From: RUG13409 sp045616985
GTDB taxonomy: Bacteria; Bacillota; Clostridia; Peptostreptococcales; Anaerovoracaceae
Reading direction: 5' to 3'
Length of the DNA stretch: 36,971 bases
Assembly (NCBI GenBank): GCA_045616985.1
Contig: JAZLHU010000024.1
Location: 1 to 36,971 of the forward strand
Positions 31,125 through 36,971 of the stretch are shown piece after piece. A program made the position numbers and the translations under genes. The notes below the pieces were generated by a model, which was not told the origin of the DNA, made no database searches, and saw only the letters and a program-made list of their open reading frames with translations. Positions within the stretch are counted from its first letter, which is position 1. Each line of letters starts with the position of its first letter.

Positions 31125-31700
31125 TTATTTCAACTTTGAAACGATTTCAATTGCACAATGAAGTAGATCTTCCTTATATTTAACATTTTTAACTTGTCCG
31201 TCCCGAACAAATCGAATGATACTATCATCCTCATTTGCGCCTATCAAAAAACCTTTACATTTGGTCTTATAGCAAATACAGCAGTCATGCAATTTGTCAC
31301 CAATTGCATAACTTTCGTCCAAATTAATATTCAATTCTCTAACCGCCGTATAATACAATTCAAGACCAGGTTTACGGCAATCACATTGCTTCCTATATTT
31401 GCTTATAACACCATTTGGATGATGCGGACAATAATAAATACCTCCAATAGAAACACCATTTTCATGCAAATAATGGCTTAACCAAGTATTTAATATAATT
31501 AAGTCTTGCTCAGAATACATGCCTCTAGCGATTCCGGATTGATTTGTAATAATCACAATCACAAAACCCGCATCAGTTAATAATTTAAGTCCATCAATTA
31601 CACCAGGAATAAATTCAAAGTCATCTATTTTGTATAAATAGCCCTTATCAATATTTATTGTCCCATCACGATCTAAGAATATTGCTTTCTTCATTATCAT
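31125..31700 (-). CDS. gmhB: D-glycero-D-manno-heptose 1,7-bisphosphate 7-phosphatase
   Basis: This HAD-superfamily phosphatase of about 190 residues has the nucleophile motif FLDRDGTINID, the ITNQSGIARG motif, the zinc loop CPHHPNG then CDCRKPGLELYYTAV, and IGDKLHDC, matching GmhB. It removes the 7-phosphate from heptose 1,7-bisphosphate. Its ATG at 31700 overlaps the gmhA stop as ATGA; an ATG at 31694 is the alternative. It lies at the break made by the IS, whose right end is about 60 bases downstream. Confidence 0.9.
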   Translation of the reverse strand: MIMKKAIFLDRDGTINIDKGYLYKIDDFEFIPGVIDGLKLLTDAGFVIVIITNQSGIARGMYSEQDLIILNTWLSHYLHENGVSIGGIYYCPHHPNGVISKYRKQCDCRKPGLELYYTAVRELNINLDESYAIGDKLHDCCICYKTKCKGFLIGANEDDSIIRFVRDGQVKNVKYKEDLLHCAIEIVSKLK

Positions 31701-32272
31701 TCAGTTAATGTCTGTTCAACAATTTCGCATATTATATGAATTAGCATTATATGGCACTCTTGGATTCTTGCAGTATCATCGCTTGGAATAATAATTGATT
31801 TATCTGTAATATCGCCAATTATTCCACCATTCTTTCCTAAAAAAGCAACAGTATTAGCATTCTTTTTCTTGGCTGATAATACTGCTTTATACACATTTTT
31901 CGAATTTCCGCTTGTACTAAAACCAATAAAAATGTCCCCTTTCGATACAAAAGCATCAACCTGTCTTGCAAAAACCTCATCGTATCCATAATCATTTGCT
32001 ATTGCAGTCATTGTCGCCTCATTAGAATTTAGTACTATGGCCGGCCAAGCAGATCTTTCTTTTTTAAATCTTCCAACTATCTCCCCTGCAAAATGCAATG
32101 CATCAGAAGCCGATCCGCCATTTCCGCAAAGTACTATTTTCCCACCAGATTTAATGCAATTAGAAATGGTCCCTGCAATCTGCTGAATTAAATCTATCAT
32201 TATTTCGTCTTGAAGTATTTTTTGCTTCGCTTGAATACTTTCTTTTATACGATTGGTAATTACCTCTTTCAT
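31697..32272 (-). CDS. gmhA: Sedoheptulose 7-phosphate isomerase
   Basis: This 191-residue SIS-domain protein has VLCGNGGSASDALHFAGEIV, GRFKKERSAWPAIVLN, FSTSGNSKNVYKAVL and ECHIMLIHIICEIVEQ with the catalytic Glu and His, as in GmhA. It makes D-glycero-D-manno-heptose 7-phosphate, the first step of heptose activation. Its start overlaps the hldE stop by 4 bases. Confidence 0.94.
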   Translation of the reverse strand: MKEVITNRIKESIQAKQKILQDEIMIDLIQQIAGTISNCIKSGGKIVLCGNGGSASDALHFAGEIVGRFKKERSAWPAIVLNSNEATMTAIANDYGYDEVFARQVDAFVSKGDIFIGFSTSGNSKNVYKAVLSAKKKNANTVAFLGKNGGIIGDITDKSIIIPSDDTARIQECHIMLIHIICEIVEQTLTE

Positions 32273-33699
32273 CTTATCTTCTCCCTCACATTATTGATTA
32301 TATTAGAAGTTGATTTTCCAGTAATATATGGAACGAGTTCAACACGTCCACCATAGCTCTCAACCAAATCTCGCCCAACAATTTCTTTATTAGTATAATC
32401 CGCACCTTTAACTATAATATCGGGTTTAAGAATCTTAATTATATCATATGGAGTATCCTCATCAAATACCACTATGTAGTCAACAAAATCGTACGCTGCC
32501 AACATTTCAACGCGATCGCGTTCATCATTTATTGGCCTATTATTTCCTTTAATGCGCTTAATAGAACCATCGCTGTTAAGCCCGATTATTAACACATCGC
32601 CTAATTTGGCAGCCTCTTTTAAATATCTTATATGTCCTACATGCAAAATATCAAAACAGCCGTTCGTAAATACAACTGTCCGTTCAATATTTTCATTTCT
32701 AATTTTCAATAGTTCTTCTTTTTTTATTAACTTTTTTCTCGAAGATATGTTATCAAAAGCCTCAATCACTTCCGATAAGCCAATTGGTTTAGTCCCAACC
32801 TTTCCAACTTGAAGCCCGGATGCAACTATTGATACACCAATTGCCGAATCCATATCATAATTATTCGCAATACATGTTGCCAAATATGCAACCGCGGTGT
32901 CTCCTGCGCCTGTAACATCAAAGACCTCGCGTTTTATAGAATCATACTTTTTTTCCTCGTTATTTGATACTAATATCATCCCTTCGGCTCCGCATGTTGT
33001 GATAATATATTTTGCATTCATTCTACCTAATAAATCCCTTGACGCCTTCACCACCTCATCGTATGATTTTACGCTAAAACCTACCAAATCAGCCAACTCC
33101 TTCTTATTAGGCTTAATAATTGTTGCACCATAATACAAATCGGGATTGGATCCCTTTACATCTACAATAACAGGCACTTCATTTTCATTGGCTAAATTGA
33201 TGATATACTTTGAAAAATCCTCATTCAACAATCCTTTTCTATAATCCGATATTATCAGCAACTCACATTTTGCGATTGCATTTGTAAAGAGTTCTTTTAA
33301 TTGAAGATACTCTTCATCGCATAACTCTAATGAAGTCTCTTCATCAACCCTCATCAATTGTTGGCCGTTTTCAGCCAAAAACCTAGTCTTTACTGTCGTG
33401 CATCTATTTGAACTTAAAATGATAGATGATGTATCTATTCCGCTATCCTGTAATAGTCCAAGAAGTTGTTGCCCTTGTTTATCATTCCCTACAACGGAGA
33501 TAATCGATACATTTTGATTCGCAGCAATAAGATTCTGAGCAACGTTTGCAGCTCCACCCATTGAACAATAATGGTCTTTCTTATTAAAAACAGGAACTGG
33601 TGCTTCCGGTGATATTCTTTTGACATCACCAAGATAATATTCATCCAGCATAATATCGCCAATAACAATAATTTTTTTCTTTTTAATTTCTTTTATCAT
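32269..33699 (-). CDS. hldE: Bifunctional heptose 7-phosphate kinase / heptose 1-phosphate adenylyltransferase
   Basis: This 476-residue fusion has an N-terminal PfkB kinase (about 1-315: GDIMLDEYYLGDVKRISPEA, GGAANVAQNL, DVTGAGDTAVAYLAT) and a C-terminal cytidylyltransferase-like domain (about 345-476: VVFTNGCFDILHVGHIRYLK, GLNSDGSIKRIKG, IVKGADYTNKEIVG). The fused form is the Gram-negative HldE type, making ADP-D-glycero-beta-D-manno-heptose together with GmhB. Firmicute S-layer pathways that I know use separate HddA and HddC with GDP. No HldD epimerase is in the window. Confidence 0.94.
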   Translation of the reverse strand: MIKEIKKKKIIVIGDIMLDEYYLGDVKRISPEAPVPVFNKKDHYCSMGGAANVAQNLIAANQNVSIISVVGNDKQGQQLLGLLQDSGIDTSSIILSSNRCTTVKTRFLAENGQQLMRVDEETSLELCDEEYLQLKELFTNAIAKCELLIISDYRKGLLNEDFSKYIINLANENEVPVIVDVKGSNPDLYYGATIIKPNKKELADLVGFSVKSYDEVVKASRDLLGRMNAKYIITTCGAEGMILVSNNEEKKYDSIKREVFDVTGAGDTAVAYLATCIANNYDMDSAIGVSIVASGLQVGKVGTKPIGLSEVIEAFDNISSRKKLIKKEELLKIRNENIERTVVFTNGCFDILHVGHIRYLKEAAKLGDVLIIGLNSDGSIKRIKGNNRPINDERDRVEMLAAYDFVDYIVVFDEDTPYDIIKILKPDIIVKGADYTNKEIVGRDLVESYGGRVELVPYITGKSTSNIINNVREKIR

Positions 33700-33728
33700 A
33701 ATATAAGTTCCTTAATTCAATGACAAAA

Positions 33729-34679
33729 TTATCTCAGACCTATTATTTTCCAGTAAATTTTCCATATAGAAATCGGAATGATAATTTTTAACAAAACTTT
33801 AATCTTTTCTTTTTTATCTATATCATCCGATCCAATTTCATGATATAACTTAAGCGCCTGTTTTTTATATTGCTTGTTGTGAAAATCTCCATTCAATTGT
33901 CCAACATGATAACAATCTATTGCGGCCTCACAAGACAGCAAAACCACATAATTTTCAAACTCCGATTCAGCATTATGGATAACAAGTCGCATCTTCTCCC
34001 ATGCCAACATCGTTGTATAATAACGGCTCAAATCTGTTCCTGAGTTTCCTTTACGAACCCGCCTATAATTATAAAGATTGTTGGTTTCAAAATATATTTT
34101 TTCAGAACAAGCCACAGCTTTAGTGCAAAACAAAATATCTTCTCTTGAATTCACCCCAGGTTCAAATGATATTTTGTTTATTAGCTCTTTTTTAAATAAT
34201 TTGTTCACTAAATATCCTCCAAACATTGTATTTGTAAGAATATTATATAGTGCATCTTTACGATTAAAAATATATTCCTGATGAAGTTCCCTGCTATCTA
34301 CCCTGTTTAAAAAATGATGATTTATTCCGCAAGCAACAACATCTGCTCCGGTTTCAATTTGCTTTGTTATCATCCATTCATACATATTAGAATCAATCCA
34401 ATCATCAGAATCAACAAATCCAACAAAGTCACCGGTTGCAACCTTGATTCCCGCGTTTCTTGTCATTCCTGTTCCTGAATGTTTTTGAGGAATAACCCGA
34501 ATTCTACTATCTTTTTTTGCATAGTTAAAACATATAGACAAAGAATCATCTGTTGACTCGTCATCAACAAGGATTACTTCTATATTTGAATATGTTTGAT
34601 TAATAATACTTTCAATACAATCCCTCAAGAATTCACTTGAATTATATACTGGAACTACTATTGATATCTTATTATCCAT
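33729..34679 (-). CDS. Family 2 glycosyltransferase
   Basis: This 316-residue protein has a GT-A fold N-terminus: ISIVVPVYNSSEFLRDCIES, VILVDDESTDDSL, GTGMTRNAGIKVATGDFVGF and VDSDDWID (DxD-like, about 92-99). Acceptor and donor cannot be read from sequence. The C-terminal part has no clear membrane segment, so it acts at the cytoplasmic face with the other cassette transferases. It overlaps the GT9 gene by 8 bases. Confidence 0.88.
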   Translation of the reverse strand: MDNKISIVVPVYNSSEFLRDCIESIINQTYSNIEVILVDDESTDDSLSICFNYAKKDSRIRVIPQKHSGTGMTRNAGIKVATGDFVGFVDSDDWIDSNMYEWMITKQIETGADVVACGINHHFLNRVDSRELHQEYIFNRKDALYNILTNTMFGGYLVNKLFKKELINKISFEPGVNSREDILFCTKAVACSEKIYFETNNLYNYRRVRKGNSGTDLSRYYTTMLAWEKMRLVIHNAESEFENYVVLLSCEAAIDCYHVGQLNGDFHNKQYKKQALKLYHEIGSDDIDKKEKIKVLLKIIIPISIWKIYWKIIGLR

Positions 34680-35661
34680 TTTCTCTCTGTTTTAATATTT
34701 TTTCAGTGCTTGATACTATATCGTTCACACTAATATTTGAAATGCATTTTCTATCCATACATAAAAACACCTTATCTGTCCCAGCGCAATACTGACAATC
34801 AGCATTAGATGTAATATGAACGGAAATATCCGATTTTGGGCCCACATATTGAGGATTTGTTACAGTATAATAAACAACTGTTGGAATATCCAAGGCATCT
34901 GCTAAATGAATAAGTCCGGTATCACCACCAATGACACACGAACACTTAGTTAAATAAGAAATTGTGTCACTCAATGTTAGTTTTGCAATTTGATTTTCTA
35001 TATGACTATCAAATGCGATATGGGAATTTGATATCTTTCTTTTCTCTTCAAAACCTCCAAACAAAATTACATCAAACCCTTTTTTGATCAATTCGTTTGC
35101 TATTTGTTCTATCATATCTAATGGTAAGCACTTTGCATCAGAAATCAAATCCCCTTCTTTTCGCTTTTTAACAATCATTCCTGATCCAACCATTAGTCCC
35201 ACTGTCTTACTATTATTAATCACTTTATTAGTAATGTGTAAGCGTGGATATTTTGAAACAACACTAATTCCAGCATCTTCTAACAACACAAAACATAAAT
35301 CAGAATCACTTGTTTCTATAGGGTTCACATTATGTAGTTGATAATATTTCTTGCATCCGATAAACCTCATCAAAGCTTTGCCAAGCTTATAATTGCTCAT
35401 TGGCGCAACAAATCCGATATCATATCTACGCATTGCTAATCGAATAAGCAACTTGATAATATCAATTTTTCGTTGATTATTTAAATTTAAGATGTATCCT
35501 TGATTAATTATTCCGAAATCAATTAATAATTTATTAATATCTTCATTTTTGATTAACGCCTCAATAACTGCATCAGGATACGCTTGTCGAATTCCATCAA
35601 ATAACGGAAGCATTTTTACTGCATCACCGATTCCATGATGGATTTCTACTAGTACTTTCAC
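34672..35661 (-). CDS. Family 9 heptosyltransferase-like glycosyltransferase
   Basis: A GTG at 35661 preceded by TGGAGGA gives the protein start MKVLVEIHHGIGDAVKMLPL, the standard N-terminus of GT9 enzymes; an ATG 15 bases further upstream overlaps wecB. The C-terminal GT9 box VIGGDTGLIHLADALDIPTV is at about 250. A cysteine cluster near the end (DCQYC, CMDRKC) is unusual for LPS heptosyltransferases. Together with hldE, gmhA and gmhB it probably transfers heptose. Confidence 0.85.
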   Translation of the reverse strand: MKVLVEIHHGIGDAVKMLPLFDGIRQAYPDAVIEALIKNEDINKLLIDFGIINQGYILNLNNQRKIDIIKLLIRLAMRRYDIGFVAPMSNYKLGKALMRFIGCKKYYQLHNVNPIETSDSDLCFVLLEDAGISVVSKYPRLHITNKVINNSKTVGLMVGSGMIVKKRKEGDLISDAKCLPLDMIEQIANELIKKGFDVILFGGFEEKRKISNSHIAFDSHIENQIAKLTLSDTISYLTKCSCVIGGDTGLIHLADALDIPTVVYYTVTNPQYVGPKSDISVHITSNADCQYCAGTDKVFLCMDRKCISNISVNDIVSSTEKILKQRENG

Positions 35662-35663
35662 TA

Positions 35664-36833
35664 CTATTTCCTCCATACCATCTTATCAACTACACCCGTA
35701 TAGCTCTGGATGAGCTTTACAACCTTTGTTGAAACATTTTCATCTGTATAATTCGGAACGGGAATTCCGAATTCCTTTTCCTTGTTCATTGCGGCAGCCA
35801 AATCAACCGCTTGCAGCAAACCGTCTTTGGAAATGCCGGCAAGTATAAAGCAGGCCTTATCGAGGGCTTCTGGTCTTTCGGTAGAGGTCCTGATGCATAC
35901 AGCAGGGAAAGGCTGGCCTATTGATGTGTAGAAGCTGCTTTCCTCCGGAAGCGTGCCGGAATCCGAAACAACGCAGAAGGCATTCTTCTGCAGATTGTTG
36001 TAATCAAGAAAACCTAAAGGTTCGTGCTTAATTACTCTCTTGTCCAGCTTGTAATTGCTCTGCTCCAGTTTCTTGGCACTCCTTGGGTGGCAGGAATAGA
36101 GTATCGGCATATCGTATTTTTCTGCCAGGGCATTTACTGCACCAAAAAGCGATTCGAAGTTTTCTTTGGTATCAATATTCTCTTCCCTGTGTGCGGAAAG
36201 AAGAATGTATTTTCCTTTTTTGAGTTTAAGCTTTTTAAGGATGTCTGACTTTTCTATTCTCTCAAGATTTGCACGAAGCACCTCTGCCATCGGAGATCCT
36301 GTTACAAATACTCTTTCTTTCGGGAGTCCGCATTCATGTAAATATGTTCTGGCGTTCTCGCTATATGCCATATTGACATCCGAGATAATATCTACAATTC
36401 GCCTGTTGGTTTCTTCCGGCAGGCATTCGTCCTTGCATCTGTTTCCTGCTTCCATATGGAAAATCGGAATGTGCAGTCTTTTTGCCGGGATTGCACAGAG
36501 GCAGGAATTTGTATCACCAAGGACCAAAAGCGCATCGGGTTTAATTTTAACCATCAGCTTATAGCTTTTATCTATTATGTTCCCGATCGTGGAACCAAGG
36601 TCATCTCCGGCTGCATCCATGTATACATCAGGATCCTTAAGACCAAGCTCTTTAAAGAAGATTTCGTTTAATGTGTAATCATAGTTTTGACCGGTATGGG
36701 CAAGTATGCAGTCGAAATACTTTCTGCATTTCTTTATTACTTCGGAAAGCCTGATAACTTCCGGTCTTGTTCCAACCACAATAAGTAATTTGATCTTTCC
36801 GTCATTTTTAAAGGATATTTGCTTTTTTGGCAT
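35664..36833 (-). CDS. wecB: UDP-N-acetylglucosamine 2-epimerase (non-hydrolysing)
   Basis: This 389-residue enzyme starts at MPKKQISFKNDGKIK, with GGAG 6 bases upstream; longer starts are possible. Family motifs are LIVVGTRPEVIRLSEVI, HTGQNYDYTLNEIFF, VLGDTNSCL, IFHMEAGNRCKDECLPEETN, LSAHREENID and VSDSGTLPEESSF, though the last block lacks the usual GG (SGGxQEE). It makes UDP-ManNAc for a linkage unit. It belongs to the CapG/WbjD-like subgroup by appearance. Codon use is less AT-rich than the following genes, so it looks like the other edge of the cassette. Confidence 0.88.
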   Translation of the reverse strand: MPKKQISFKNDGKIKLLIVVGTRPEVIRLSEVIKKCRKYFDCILAHTGQNYDYTLNEIFFKELGLKDPDVYMDAAGDDLGSTIGNIIDKSYKLMVKIKPDALLVLGDTNSCLCAIPAKRLHIPIFHMEAGNRCKDECLPEETNRRIVDIISDVNMAYSENARTYLHECGLPKERVFVTGSPMAEVLRANLERIEKSDILKKLKLKKGKYILLSAHREENIDTKENFESLFGAVNALAEKYDMPILYSCHPRSAKKLEQSNYKLDKRVIKHEPLGFLDYNNLQKNAFCVVSDSGTLPEESSFYTSIGQPFPAVCIRTSTERPEALDKACFILAGISKDGLLQAVDLAAAMNKEKEFGIPVPNYTDENVSTKVVKLIQSYTGVVDKMVWRK

Positions 36834-36846
36834 ACTAATCTCCATT

Positions 36847-36863
36847 CCGCCGCCAAGCGGCGG
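36847..36863 (-). promoter_or_regulatory. GC-rich hairpin just upstream of the wecB start
   Basis: CCGCCGC (36847-36853) and GCGGCGG (36857-36863) pair perfectly with a 3-nt loop, immediately before the wecB ribosome binding site. There is no U tract in either direction. It may shield or stabilise the leader. The remaining bases to 36971 show no gene. Confidence 0.5.
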
Positions 36864-36971
36864 CACAAATAGTAATTAAAGTATTTCACAAACCTTCTCG
36901 TTGTCTTAAAATAGTAAGCAAGAAGCTACACTACAAAGCACGGGAGGAGGAGTTGTAAAATCTTTCTCTGT

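Noticed and set aside
36847..36863. Terminator upstream of wecB
   Set aside because: The hairpin is perfect but has no U tract in either direction, so I list it only as a leader structure.

Overview
The window looks like a piece of chromosome from an anaerobic, low-to-mid GC Firmicute (class Clostridia is the best guess). This rests on strong AGGAGG ribosome binding sites, a secreted SLH-domain S-layer protein, an anaerobic iron and oxygen-defence operon (ferritin, superoxide reductase, desulforedoxin) and an archaeal/clostridial-length adenosylhomocysteinase. The genus cannot be named from sequence alone.

Region 1 (1-7500) is accessory DNA of an integrative or mobilizable element. On the minus strand it carries the start of a relaxase, a MobC-like accessory protein, a putative oriT, a RepA-like ATPase, a set of 75-bp tandem repeats and a small secreted protein. 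On the plus strand follows a tightly spaced set: a WYL-domain regulator, a DnaB-C-like ATPase, a protein with a uracil-DNA-glycosylase-like pattern, a nine-cysteine zinc-finger miniprotein, and then a retron. The retron has an msr-msd RNA bounded by perfect 12-bp a1/a2 repeats and a retron reverse transcriptase with NAxxH, YADD and VTG motifs. The partner proteins do not match a retron effector that I recognise, so this is the best candidate for an undescribed system.

Region 2 (7500-16200) holds the S-layer gene with a structured leader, a tyrosine recombinase, an XRE-type regulator, and a plus-strand operon: ferritin, superoxide reductase, a TspO-like membrane protein, a lipoprotein, an acyltransferase-3 membrane protein and a 40-residue desulforedoxin. 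Region 3 (16200-17900) is a small gene graveyard: an AAA ATPase with its middle deleted, a four-copy repeat array, a frameshifted galE fragment, and an intact Fic protein behind a palindromic operator.

Region 4 (17900-36866) is all minus strand apart from one IS element. It holds ahcY, manC and a long surface-glycan operon transcribed from the right edge: UDP-GlcNAc 2-epimerase, GT9, GT2, hldE, gmhA, gmhB, [IS3-family insertion], a GT23-like fucosyltransferase, gmd, a DegT-family enzyme with His in place of the PLP lysine, fcl, E1-alpha and E1-beta of a TPP enzyme, an acetaldehyde dehydrogenase, a 4-hydroxy-2-oxovalerate aldolase, an SDR and manC. The cassette between manC and wecB is visibly more AT-rich than its flanks, as expected for an exchanged glycan cassette.

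Working model for region 4: ManC and Gmd make GDP-4-keto-6-deoxymannose, and the His-type DegT enzyme removes the 3-OH. The aldehyde dehydrogenase and aldolase build 4-hydroxy-2-oxovalerate from acetyl-CoA and pyruvate. The orphan E1 pair then decarboxylates it and adds the four-carbon unit to the C4 ketone, and the SDR reduces the product. That would give a branched higher sugar of the erwiniose type. In parallel, GmhA/HldE/GmhB make an ADP-heptose for the GT9 heptosyltransferase. Families are read from motifs; the pathway order is inference. I saw no tRNA, rRNA or CRISPR array.
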